Below, piece by piece: positions 55,361 to 64,000 of a stretch of DNA of 64,000 nucleotides (positions are counted from its first letter, which is position 1; the number at the start of each line of letters is the position of its first letter). This DNA comes from Dermatophagoides farinae. Lineage: Eukaryota; Arthropoda; Arachnida; Sarcoptiformes; Pyroglyphidae. The notes under the pieces were generated by a model. That model saw nothing but the letters and a program-made list of their open reading frames with translations. It was not told the origin of the DNA and searched no databases. The stretch lies in contig NW_027461516.1 in NCBI RefSeq assembly GCF_024713945.1, positions 25,728 through 89,727 on the forward strand, in the 5' to 3' direction. A program made the position numbers and the translations under genes.

Positions 55361-58300
55361 ATGAATAAATTAATTTATAAATTAACCGATCAAGCAGTAA
55401 ATGTAGATGTCTCGGAAAAAGAAAAAATAGAATTTATTTTGCGAATAAGAAGCCGTATTTATGATCTGCATTTGTTTGAGATAACTCAACTTATCAGTGA
55501 GGAGGAGTTGGCTGAGTTTGAAAGTCATGGAGAAAATAATTTTTTGGGCGTGAATGAATATGTGATATTGAATATTTCTCAAATTTCTCCGAAACCATCG
55601 TTTAAAAAAGATAACCTGGGTCGGTTGTGTTTGAAAAGTTTGGAAATCAGAAATATTTCGGCCACAATTGCGAATTTTAACGACGTTCTGCCTTTAAATT
55701 TCGTGGATTTATACACCGAGTACGATCAAAACAATTCCTACCAAATGGAGTTCGTGGTTTTCAAGGTTTACCTTGGAAAGTCTATGACCATGCTTACAGA
55801 AGGCGTGATGACTGAAGTCCCAGACCATTATGACTCGATCATTTGCGTAGACAATTCCAACGACATAAAAGAAATTATGTACGAGATTTCAACTCAGTGT
55901 GAAATAAGTGAGCAACAACAAAGTCGTTATGAGCTCGATAAAAATTTGCTAGACAAGAATAAAACGCAAGAAAACTCAAAAAAATCAGAATCAAATTGTG
56001 GCCACGTCAGCTGGGTTAAACTGAAATACCCTTTAGACCAGATGAAGCCATTTTATTATTGCAAAGTTAGTACGAGAGCTCAAAGAATCATTTCCAGTAT
56101 TCCAATTTGTACAAGTTGTGAGTTTGCTCAAGCAGTGTACTATTGTGAGTCTGACAATGCTCATTTTTGTGAAAACTGTGACACTACTCATCACTTACGC
56201 AGCAACATTCTTTCTAAACACGAAAGAATCAGCGTGTATAAGTCTCCTCATATTTTTGGAAATTGCAGTCGACATTTGCGTAACATAATCGACTCTGTAT
56301 GTGACACCTGTGGTGTCGCTTTGTGTAGTATGTGTCACCTTGAAGGTAGTCACGTTGTTGGTGCTGACATATTTAAACACAAGATTATTTCAACGTCAGA
56401 AGCGTTCGCAGCGGCTATCAACGAAGATAATTCGACGAATCGGTCGATCGAGGAAATCAAACAGAAACTAACCAATGTTTCGGCTAGTCTACATTTGACA
56501 ATTCACCACTGTTTTCGAGAATTATTCGCAATGAAAATTCAACTGCGTAAACTTGAACTAGAGTGTAAGGAACAATTAGATCATTTGTTTATGAATCCAC
56601 GAATGAAGTTTTTGTCGTCGTTGAAGACCCAGTATTATTTGGAACTGATTTTTTTGACTCGCATTCAAGAGTTTGGCTCGCATCTGCAGCGCACACTTCC
56701 GCCAGGTGCTAATATTCGTTATGCGCGTTGTTTGTCTGCTTTGTTGACGTTATGGTTCAGATTTGATGACAACTGTCTGCTGAATTCTGGATTAAACATC
56801 GCTGAGTCTCAAATTTCTTTTCCCGCACAATACTACCATTCACCAACAGCCATTTCAATTGAAAATTTGCACGAGTTGTGGAATCATAATAAAAGTGACA
56901 ATAATAAATTACATTGCGAAGTCTATTTTAGCGGTCAAATTAACATTATAACAGATGCTGACGAACTTATTGATTCAACAGAATCGAACTTTGAAAAAAA
57001 GGAGCCAGCAAATCAAGCCACTACCGACTTCAAACTGAACGAAACAATAGACAACCTTAACGATCAAGTAACGGAAGAAAATCTCGAAGATTTAGTGAAA
57101 CTAGACGTTATAAACTTGAACAAAAGTAATATGAAAGAAGAAATTGTGAAGAACACGGTTGATACTTCAGCTGAATACAAGAAACAGGTCATTTCAAGTG
57201 ACTATATAAACTATGTAGAAACGATTTGGAACGTCATAAAAAAATACAACTACAAGTTGCTTCAGAACGTTCTATACACGGAAAACGAAATAAAACTATA
57301 CGATCGTCGAGAGTTTCTCAGTAACGTATTACGGCTCACCGGTGTTGCTAACAATTACTACCATACGTTAGAAATAATTATTTTATCGACGTATATTAGG
57401 CTAATTGACACGGACAACATAGGCGAAGTCAAGCAATCGCTTTTAAGTGACAAGGAGGTTGAGTTTAATTACTTGCTCCAGATAAATATAAAAGCTATAA
57501 TTGTTAACTACATTTTTGAAATAGTTTCATATCCCATTATTACAAGTTTGCAAAAAAACGAGCATGAATCGGCTTTATTAAAACAAAAAGAACTTAATCT
57601 GTGTAAAATAGCATTACTTCCGTCCATTGTGAAAATGTGCAACGACATCAAAACGTACATATCGCTAAATAACGTTTCTCTAGATGAAGAAGAAAGTATT
57701 TCGAAAACTCTAAATGACTTTGCCGACGCCGCCTTGCTCGACTTTTACTGTATTTTGAGTTCGAAAAACACGACGTTTGACTCGCTTCCAGACCTGCTTA
57801 AAAATGTTTTAATAATAAACCAGCACGCTTACGAGTTTTTGCTGCAGGCAAACGAAAACAATCTGAAGCTTAACTTCATGCTTATCACGCCGGCATACTT
57901 AAAACGTGCGCGAAAATTGCCTGCATCACTGCTCAGAAATTTGCCAGTGGCTTTGGCAGGTTTCATCATGCTGAACGCGTACTTCAAAAGCTATTTGGTA
58001 GAAATGTACGACAAAGTCAACGGCGTGGACTTTAAAGAGCAGCTCATAAAAGATTACGACAACCAGTTAACAATTATAGCAATCAAATATTTGATAAATC
58101 GGCTGCAAAACCAAGCCTATATTACGTTTATCGATTGCATCGACCGCAAAGGGCCTTCTGAAACGTATAAACCAGATCTGGCTAATTCAAATGACCCGTC
58201 CAAACTAATTAATTACTCTTCGAAACTGATTATGAAATGGATTTTCAGAAATATAAACACCCTGACAAAGAACATTCCGTTGACTAACTGTTTCAACAAC

Positions 58301-58567
58301 CGTGTAGACGTGTGGCTGAAGGACTCTGAGTCTAGCGTCGCTTACATCGAGGAATTCGTCAACACGCACAGTTACTTGCTGGAGCAAGTGAATTACGATG
58401 AAGAAAACGAAATGCTTAGGTCTATTGACAAAAACAAAGTCAGATACATTGGAATGACTCGAAAACCAGTGTCGAGCCATAAATTAAGCAAAGAAAACGT
58501 GATGGGCAATTGTATTGCTGATGATTTTGAACATAGCAAATACCACAAAGGTATTGACAACCTCTAA
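55361..58567 (+). CDS. B-box zinc-finger protein, large, unknown role
   Basis: Intact 1068 residues from the ATG at 55361. Residues 1-240 are beta-rich without motif. A double B-box spans about 248-345: ICTSCEFAQAVYYCESDNAH with FCENCDTTHHL, then FGNCSRHLRNIIDSVCDTCG with ALCSMCHLEGSH. No RING precedes it, so this is not a standard TRIM. A coiled region (about 365-420) and a long helical C-terminal half follow (KNTVDTSAEYKKQVIS near 610; IIVNYIFEIVSYPIITSL near 715). B-box proteins of this size exist in apicomplexans and ciliates; their function is mostly unknown. The gene diverges from no neighbour (the secreted gene lies upstream on the same strand). Confidence 0.7.
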   Translation: MNKLIYKLTDQAVNVDVSEKEKIEFILRIRSRIYDLHLFEITQLISEEELAEFESHGENNFLGVNEYVILNISQISPKPSFKKDNLGRLCLKSLEIRNISATIANFNDVLPLNFVDLYTEYDQNNSYQMEFVVFKVYLGKSMTMLTEGVMTEVPDHYDSIICVDNSNDIKEIMYEISTQCEISEQQQSRYELDKNLLDKNKTQENSKKSESNCGHVSWVKLKYPLDQMKPFYYCKVSTRAQRIISSIPICTSCEFAQAVYYCESDNAHFCENCDTTHHLRSNILSKHERISVYKSPHIFGNCSRHLRNIIDSVCDTCGVALCSMCHLEGSHVVGADIFKHKIISTSEAFAAAINEDNSTNRSIEEIKQKLTNVSASLHLTIHHCFRELFAMKIQLRKLELECKEQLDHLFMNPRMKFLSSLKTQYYLELIFLTRIQEFGSHLQRTLPPGANIRYARCLSALLTLWFRFDDNCLLNSGLNIAESQISFPAQYYHSPTAISIENLHELWNHNKSDNNKLHCEVYFSGQINIITDADELIDSTESNFEKKEPANQATTDFKLNETIDNLNDQVTEENLEDLVKLDVINLNKSNMKEEIVKNTVDTSAEYKKQVISSDYINYVETIWNVIKKYNYKLLQNVLYTENEIKLYDRREFLSNVLRLTGVANNYYHTLEIIILSTYIRLIDTDNIGEVKQSLLSDKEVEFNYLLQINIKAIIVNYIFEIVSYPIITSLQKNEHESALLKQKELNLCKIALLPSIVKMCNDIKTYISLNNVSLDEEESISKTLNDFADAALLDFYCILSSKNTTFDSLPDLLKNVLIINQHAYEFLLQANENNLKLNFMLITPAYLKRARKLPASLLRNLPVALAGFIMLNAYFKSYLVEMYDKVNGVDFKEQLIKDYDNQLTIIAIKYLINRLQNQAYITFIDCIDRKGPSETYKPDLANSNDPSKLINYSSKLIMKWIFRNINTLTKNIPLTNCFNNRVDVWLKDSESSVAYIEEFVNTHSYLLEQVNYDEENEMLRSIDKNKVRYIGMTRKPVSSHKLSKENVMGNCIADDFEHSKYHKGIDNL

Positions 58568-58664
58568 ATCTAGCTGTCTTACCGCAGTCAAATTTATCAT
58601 TGATTCGGTGAGTGAGACTGGATTGTTGCTTTAAGATTATCTCACATACATTAAACTGAAAGTA

Positions 58665-59486
58665 CTAAGAAAATACAGATCGACAAAGCTCCTTATTGAG
58701 CAAATCAATTTCAAGTCCAAAGAATTTAAAGTTGTAGACAGAATGATCTTCTTGTGGATTGAAATGAATGTGCAACATTTTGAAAAAGCAAACAATGCAG
58801 ACGATCGCGTGATAGCCCGCCCTGTTTGCAAAATTTGTGTCGATCAAAAAAGGAATGTTTTTGATCATCAACGTTTCAGCGGCTTTAGACAATTGGGGAA
58901 GTTTTAGTTGAGGTTTTTTCACAAATAGCATGTGGCGAATGTCGTATACAGAACAAAAATAGTTTTTCGCCAAGTCGATGAATTTCGCATATTTATTGGG
59001 GAGATCTTTTCCGGTGATGGCTCGCAGCAAAAACCCGATGTCGTAAGCTCCGCAGTAAGTGTTCCAACAGATTTTTTTGTTGTTAAGTAAACCGCTGTTT
59101 ACGAGGTGCTCTCCAAATTTGGAAAACTCTATGCCGTCCGAAACGGCTTTGACCGTGTCAAAGCCCGACTGTTTTACTATGTCAAGAGTCGCTTCGTAAA
59201 CGATGTCTGTTTTTTCGCAAAATGAAAAATTAAATTGAAAACAACTGTTGCTCATAGGCGTGTTTCCAAACTCGTCTGCAAAGGCAAAAGCGATCTGCAA
59301 GCATTTCATTATGTCTACAGTTAGTTTGACGTCGTTGTAAGCGTATTCTTCGAAAACGATGGGGCGCACAAAAAATCCTGCCCACGTGGCGCGAACGGCG
59401 ATGTACGGGTAGTTCGTCGTGATTTCGTTTATTTCATCAAATACGTTCTCTATGTCATTGTTCCAAACGTGTCGTATTGTTGACAT
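58665..59486 (-). CDS. CAF1/CNOT7-family deadenylase fold, catalytically dead
   Basis: Intact 273 residues with CAF1 fold throughout: NYPYIAVRATWAGFFVRPI, CFQFNFSFCEKTDIVYEATL, ICWNTYCGAYDIGFLLRAIT, YFCSVYDIRHML and NRAGYHAIVCIVCFFKML. In active CAF1 the first segment is AMDTEFPGVVARPI; here Asp and Glu (DxE) are replaced by Arg and Thr. The second Asp (YD in SGYDFGYL) is kept, as is YDI/VKYLM. The last HQAGSDSLLT, with His and Asp, is changed to NRAGYHAIVC. Loss of two to three metal ligands makes activity very unlikely. The frame is clean, so the changes are not indel effects. CAF1 anchors CCR4 to NOT1; a scaffold role for this copy, or a paralogue beside an active CAF1 elsewhere, is inference. 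Confidence 0.85.
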   Translation of the reverse strand: MSTIRHVWNNDIENVFDEINEITTNYPYIAVRATWAGFFVRPIVFEEYAYNDVKLTVDIMKCLQIAFAFADEFGNTPMSNSCFQFNFSFCEKTDIVYEATLDIVKQSGFDTVKAVSDGIEFSKFGEHLVNSGLLNNKKICWNTYCGAYDIGFLLRAITGKDLPNKYAKFIDLAKNYFCSVYDIRHMLFVKKPQLKLPQLSKAAETLMIKNIPFLIDTNFANRAGYHAIVCIVCFFKMLHIHFNPQEDHSVYNFKFFGLEIDLLNKELCRSVFS

Positions 59487-59943
59487 AAATTAACTGTTTG
59501 TACTAAGCAAAAAGTGATGAGAAAGTAATCTACAATCTAATGCTCACAAAAATTCGTTTGAAAACATCCGTATTTCTTATAATGAAAAACTAATTAATAA
59601 AAATCATAATATATGGTTAAATAATAAACTAGACTGAAATAAATTAGATTAAACTAGTTACAAACTAAACGAACAAAATATGGAAGTCTCGCGATCTAGG
59701 CTCATTAATGCAACTGGAGATCGCCAATATGAGAATTATTTGAGTTTTTTGTTTTGCGAAAATAAATTACGGGTAATTTAGTTATAAATAAATCAATAAA
59801 AATGGTATTACAAATGGAATTATTAATTTTCTTTTATATAGAAAAATTCTGATTATAATAACATATCGTGTGATTGAAATCATGCAGCACGAATAAAGTT
59901 AGCTCATTTTGACTATTTATCTGTGTATTTTTATTGCCTGGAT
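59487..59943. other. 460-bp AT-rich intergenic region
   Basis: Between the start of the CAF1-like gene and the ATG of the membrane protein at 59944; both promoters should be here. A GTCTCGCGATCTAGGCTC patch near 59685 is the only less AT-rich stretch. Nothing recognised. Confidence 0.5.
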
Positions 59944-60759
59944 ATGATTCAAAATTTTCCTAGTAAAGATATTTATTGGTACAATCCGCTGCTAGATGGT
60001 ATGTTGCAAGAGATTACTAAAGTTTGAATAGACAGCTCTATTAAAACTAACTTGTTAGAGTACGAGCTGAAAAAAAAAAAGTATGCTGACTTGACAGGGT
60101 CCGACTCAGTACTGTTCATTTATAACTTGCGGAAAGACTTGTTTAGAATGATCTCAACAGTGACAATCTCCTGCTTGCTGAAGATCATTTTAAACTTAGG
60201 ATGTTACATCCTAGTTTTTCCTGGGTTGTTCAAACACATTTACCCGTTGAGTGATGAGTCGTCTATCACAACGACGATCTTGTTCACGATTTTCTTGTTT
60301 TACACCATGTTCGTTACTCCACTGATCCAGTACGTTACATTTAAATTATTCAAAAAAAACTACTTTCTCACGGGGGACGCACTTTTGGACATCAGCGTAT
60401 TGTTTGCACAGAAACTCAACTTTTTCTTTTTAGCTCTGGGCACTTTGCTCCTATCTCTGGTGTTTTTCATCATTCCGCAACTATTGTACAAGTCGCATGA
60501 TTATCCAAAGAGCTGGCGATATGAGTTGTCTTTTTCGTCTGCTTTAACGGAAATTACTCAAAACTGTACTAATGTTAGCCTAGATTTACTCGATAAAGAG
60601 AATTTATTATTTTTTAAAAATATTATCAAGGTTGCAACCTACTTTCAGTGTTTTTACATTATCTATGCTTTCAACCAGCAAGACAGTAAAAGATACAAAG
60701 AGGTTTTCCTTATACTTTTTTTAGTTCGACTTATTATTGTGTTAATTCGCAGTATGTAG
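59944..60759 (+). CDS. polytopic membrane protein, unknown
   Basis: Two exons, 59944-59998 and 60032-60759, joined across a 33-nt intron (GTATGT...TAG, 59999-60031). The sum is 783 nt and the frame is exact, giving 260 residues. Five likely membrane helices: near LFRMISTVTISCLLKIILNL, TILFTIFLFYTMFVTPLIQY, KLNFFFLALGTLLLSLVFFI and two in the last third (IKVATYFQCFYIIYAF, VFLILFLVRLIIVLI). No signature motif, no HExxH. The N-terminus is cytosolic-looking (acidic/basic). Family not recognised. Confidence 0.6.
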
Positions 60760-60954
60760 TTGACCGGTATTTAGGCGCTCAAATGATGCAATAGCTGCTG
60801 TCTGACCTGTCAAACGTTATATGATAATTGAGATGTGCGATTAGTTGAAGTTCAATTTGAAAAAAAAATCAACTACTTTTTAATGTTGAACATGATAATG
60901 AAAGCTCATTTTTAATGAGACTAAAAATTTTAAAGAATATAGTGAAACGTCATA

Positions 60955-62097
60955 ATGATTAAAAAGCTTGTTAACCTAGCTTTGCTTTTGCGTCCGTCTA
61001 TAGTGACTGCGAAACAGAATGAAATTCACACAGTTTCAGCATTACACGAAACCACCAAAGCCGTTTCAGATAACATGCCCGTGACGAGGGCGTTAGCCGC
61101 CTGGGGGAACGTCCCGTACCCAGTCGGCATATTGAAAACGTCTCAATACAAAAATACGAGTACTTCTGCACCCGGTATTATACTGACTGACGACCCACAA
61201 ACAGGATGGCTATATCGCATTCATTTATTGAACGAACACAACCGTGTGCGAACTTTAGAAGGAAAAATTAGTCTATACATGCTGTCGCTAGTGTGGGATT
61301 TTAACTTGGAAGCGTATGCAAAAAACTGGGCCATCCATCTTTGCAAACACGAATCTCCCTCGTATTTCGAACATAGCCCAGATAACCACACAGGCTACCC
61401 CTACTGGCCGTTCCGCATATCCATGGGAGAAAATTTGTATGCTGCAAATTGGGACTTTAAAAAAGTGGAAGATATTTTCAGGCCAGTTGAGCAGTGGTAT
61501 CAGGAGAAAAAAAATTTTAACTGGACCACGGGTGAAGCAAACGCAACGGGCGCTGAAAGGGTGATAGGCCATTTCAAACAGCTCGCGCACCCGGAAGTGT
61601 CTTCCGTAGGTTGTGCCGTTGTGACTGGGTGTCATGCAAACCAGCCTGGCGGGTTCAAAACGTACGTAGTGTGCCACTACGACTACCCAAACATGGGTAA
61701 ACTGCCTCACCCGTACATAGAGCCACACGAAGGTTGTCTTAAATGTCCAAAGGGCTTTGAATGTTGTGAGTCAAATCTTTGCACTGGACAGTTTTCTGAC
61801 TCAAATGCGGACTTCAAAACCTTTACCAAACCTAGTCAGGTTTTTTCCGAGTTCGGAGAATGTCCCGTAAAGCACACATTAAATTGCGCTGCCAGCGGGG
61901 GTTTTGACATTTCAGCCGTTGTCAAAGCAGCAGCTCCAGGATTACGGTTCAACAATTGTTTTTGCGGGGGCAGTCATCCTGTAAACAATTCTCATGATTT
62001 GATTCAGAACAAAGTTGGATTCTTTAGAAATGTTTGCTTCAAACTCTCTGATGGAGGAAATTTACGAAAACAAGACGCAATTCCGGTTTTGCATTAA
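60955..62097 (+). CDS. secreted CAP-domain (SCP/TAPS) protein
   Basis: Intact 380 residues. A short hydrophobic N-terminus (VNLALLLRPSIVTA) acts as a signal peptide. The CAP domain spans about residues 80-235: HNRVRTLEGKI, WAIHLCKHE with the first His region, ISMGENLYAANW (GEN Glu), WYQEKKNFNW (second Glu), GHFKQLAHPEVSSVGCAVV (second His) and TYVVCHYDYPNMGK (CAP signature). The tetrad His/Glu/Glu/His appears complete. A Cys-rich C-terminal region (GCLKCPKGFECCESNLCTGQ and more Cys further on) follows, like hinge/CRISP-type tails. The gene has higher GC than the flanks. CAP proteins bind sterols or lipids extracellularly; the ligand here is unknown. Confidence 0.85.
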   Translation: MIKKLVNLALLLRPSIVTAKQNEIHTVSALHETTKAVSDNMPVTRALAAWGNVPYPVGILKTSQYKNTSTSAPGIILTDDPQTGWLYRIHLLNEHNRVRTLEGKISLYMLSLVWDFNLEAYAKNWAIHLCKHESPSYFEHSPDNHTGYPYWPFRISMGENLYAANWDFKKVEDIFRPVEQWYQEKKNFNWTTGEANATGAERVIGHFKQLAHPEVSSVGCAVVTGCHANQPGGFKTYVVCHYDYPNMGKLPHPYIEPHEGCLKCPKGFECCESNLCTGQFSDSNADFKTFTKPSQVFSEFGECPVKHTLNCAASGGFDISAVVKAAAPGLRFNNCFCGGSHPVNNSHDLIQNKVGFFRNVCFKLSDGGNLRKQDAIPVLH

Positions 62098-62432
62098 ACA
62101 CATTATTTTTACGTTCATAAAAAATAATTCGATCAAGTTCGAATTTCACTGGGGTATGTCAACAAGAAATTTGTTTAAACAAGTCTGATCGTTTAATAAA
62201 AATTACGATGACGAATAGTTCATATAACTCGAGTTTTACGCAGGCCATCAGACATAGTAGTAGTATATATAGTACACAATATATGACTGCTCGTCTTTAA
62301 TTATCGTTTCGTTCAAAATTAATTAAAATTTTTCCATTGCTCAAAATGCGACTTTTGGATTTTTTTTTTTAACAAAATAAAATATTAAATCTTATAATTA
62401 AATTTCTAATAGTCATCATATTGGAATAAACT
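62098..62432. other. 335-bp intergenic region
   Basis: AT-rich, between CAP and DnaJ genes on the same strand. A TAGTAGTATATATAGTA stretch near 62260 may be a promoter-type T/A element. Nothing else recognised. Confidence 0.5.
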
Positions 62433-63512
62433 ATGGGAAAAGTAAGTTGTCGTGACAGGATTAAACTTTGTTCTAGGATTATTATAAATTATTAGGTGTT
62501 ACTCGAAGTTCATCAGAAGATGAAATAAAGCGAGCTTACAAGAAACTTGCTTTAAAATGGCATCCAGATAAACACAAGGACCCCAAAACAAAGAAGCAGG
62601 CAGAAGAAATGTTCAAAGACATTTCTGAAGCTTACGATGTTTTGAGTGATTCTGAAAAAAAGAAGATATACGACATTTACGGAGAAGAAGGACTTAAAGG
62701 AGGAATTCCCGGAGGCGCCGAAGGCATGTCCGGCGGTCGTGTTGGTAACGTGCGTTACACAACATACACTGGAGTTAATCCAGAAGAGCTCTTCTCGAAA
62801 ATCTTTGGTAAAGGAGGCCACGACATCTTTGACAACATGGGCGATTTCACCTACACGACTTTCGGTGGAGGTGAAGGCATGGGTGGTGGCTCACGCGTCA
62901 GTTTTTTCGATGACGGCCCATCCGTGGGATTCGGAGGTTTCCCCGGGGTTTCTCCGAAACGATCTTCTCCCACAACCGCCCCCGTGCAAGTGAAAGACTA
63001 CGAAAAAGATTTAAAGGTTACTCTTGAAGACATTTTCACAGGAGTGACTAAAAAACTTAAGGTTGGCCGTTGGAGGTTTGATGGCAACCGTAAATATTCA
63101 CATGAAAAAATTTTGGAAATTAAAATCCGCCCTGGATGGAAGGAAGGAACGAAAATTTCGTTCAAAGGAGAAGGAGACCAAGAATCGCCTGACCAGCCTC
63201 CTGGCAATTTAGTGTTCATTTTGCGTGTTGCGGATCATAAATATTTCAGTAGAGAAGACAATAATTTGGTGTACACTCATCCAATCAAGCTCATTGAGTG
63301 TTTTACTGGCGTGGTCTTTCAACACACCAACTATTGAAGGCCGAACGATAAACGTAAACGCCCAGCCGGTTATCACTCCCAAGTCTTTCCGGATTATTTC
63401 GCACAAGGGTATACCTGATCAAAAAACTGGGGTTCGCGGGGATCTGATCATTCGATTCGAAATCGAATTCCCAACCTCGTTCAGCGAGTACCAAACGCAA
63501 ACAAATGATTAG
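62433..63512 (+). CDS. type II Hsp40 (DnaJB/Sis1-like)
   Basis: Exon 1 is only ATGGGAAAA (62433-62441); a 35-nt GTAAGT...TAG intron (62442-62476) follows; exon 2 starts DYYKLLGVTR, the J domain. The J domain has the HPD motif (KWHPDKHKD). A Gly/Phe-rich region follows (GIPGGAEGMSGG, FGGGEGMGGGSRV), then the two C-terminal substrate-binding domains, with no zinc finger, hence type II: YEKDLKVTLEDIFTGVTKKL, FKGEGDQ and TINVNAQPVITP with the end HKGIPDQK...RGDLIIRFEI. A one-base insertion in the T run at 63317-63319 breaks the frame after FTGVV. About 345 residues. It is a cochaperone of cytosolic Hsp70. Confidence 0.92.
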
Positions 63513-63653
63513 TATTTTATCTAGTTAAGATATAACTATAATTTATAAGAAAACTTTTTATTCTAATTATTTTAAACAGTGACTGCAAACGTAAATAAGT
63601 AAAATCCAGCAACTAGCTGTTCTATATTTGATTAGCAGTAAATGATGTAGATT

Positions 63654-63890
63654 TTAAATTTCAGACATTTTTGTGCTGTATGGGTCTTGTTCCTGATACC
63701 TGTGGAGTTCCGTAGTTTCAATCTCGTCAATGATTGACTTGATTTTCACAGGGTAGGTAAAGTCCGTGTGGATTTTGCCAGAGGTCAGCTGGATCCGGGG
63801 CAGCCAGGACTTGATATTATCGATGGAAAACATGTCGTTGATCTCATCGATTTGCGGTTTATTGCCAGAGCTACTCGGGGAAGAGGTCAT
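63654..63890 (-). CDS. small acidic protein, unknown
   Basis: 78 residues from an ATG at 63890 (MTSSPSSSGNKPQIDEIND). Ser-rich start, then SIDNIKSWLPRIQLTSGKIH and an acidic/helical end. No motif or membrane segment. The Ser/Pro start and amphipathic middle suggest a real short protein. It is convergent with the DnaJ gene. The rest of the window (63891-64000) shows no gene. Confidence 0.4.
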   Translation of the reverse strand: MTSSPSSSGNKPQIDEINDMFSIDNIKSWLPRIQLTSGKIHTDFTYPVKIKSIIDEIETTELHRYQEQDPYSTKMSEI

Positions 63891-64000
63891 ATAAAAATGT
63901 AAACGCACAATAAAGTAATGTTACTATAAAAAGAAAAAAATGCTAAAAAATTTTTATTAGATTTTTTTAAGGCAGAAATTCGAGTTATCTAAGTAAATGC

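Noticed and set aside
61288-61728. 146-codon minus-strand frame inside the CAP gene
   Set aside because: It is exactly antisense to conserved CAP codons and has no start context or domain; the CAP protein explains the region.
1-64000. CRISPR arrays, bacterial promoters, ribosome-binding sites, insertion sequences and viral genes
   Set aside because: The window is eukaryotic nuclear DNA; no repeats with spacers, no transposase or viral motifs were seen.

Overview
This is a compact, AT-rich nuclear genome segment of a unicellular eukaryote that uses the standard genetic code (all three stop codons end genes). It carries an RND Patched-type transporter, a single-chain cyclic-nucleotide-regulated AGC kinase of the apicomplexan PKG layout, a PKA-type catalytic subunit, Ca-binding EGF and CAP secreted proteins, and many introns of only 28-35 nt. 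Together these point to an apicomplexan-type alveolate, most likely a gregarine or Cryptosporidium-like lineage. This is inference from gene content and intron size; no phylogeny was run.

Layout. 1-908: end of an unrecognised gene. 1067-5172: Patched-like protein (-). 5339-7122: EGF protein (+). 7152-7934: ArfGAP (-). 8150-10929: large helical protein (+). 10967-12160: coiled-coil protein (-). 12836-13817: four tandem 5S rRNA genes (-), inside about 3 kb that is otherwise empty of clear genes. 15.27-20.6 kb: housekeeping cluster of proteasome alpha subunit, exosome RNase PH subunit, fibrillarin, eS21, DPH1 and signal peptidase SPC3. 20.7-27.3 kb: PKG-like kinase, a secreted low-complexity protein, an RBM25-like splicing factor and a PKA catalytic subunit. 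28-35 kb: two unrecognised genes, GAPDH, KRR1, two unknown proteins and Dre2/anamorsin. 35.6-45.1 kb: a 1936-residue Sen1-type helicase followed 94 bp later by RPB2. 45.2-51.4 kb: a Thr-rich secreted protein, a small membrane protein, a degenerate Aquarius-like protein and eS27. 51.7-63.9 kb: 14-3-3, PHD-ELM2 protein, small secreted protein, B-box protein, a CAF1-fold pseudo-deadenylase, a membrane protein, a CAP protein, a DnaJ and a small unknown.

Functionally the window is mostly core information processing: transcription (RPB2, Sen1), splicing (RBM25, Aquarius-like), mRNA and rRNA metabolism (CAF1-like, exosome, fibrillarin, KRR1, 5S), ribosome and modification factors (eS21, eS27, DPH1), signalling (PKG, PKA, 14-3-3) and secretion (SPC3, ArfGAP, secreted proteins).

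Two points deserve attention. First, two proteins that are normally enzymes look catalytically dead in otherwise intact reading frames: the CAF1 deadenylase lacks its DxE and last Asp, and the Aquarius-like helicase has no Walker A. Second, many conserved genes (1-28 kb and the DnaJ near 63 kb) are broken by single-base changes in homopolymers in both directions, while 28.9-62 kb holds long intact frames. This looks like uneven assembly quality rather than biology. Gene spans below therefore often cover several reading-frame blocks of one gene.
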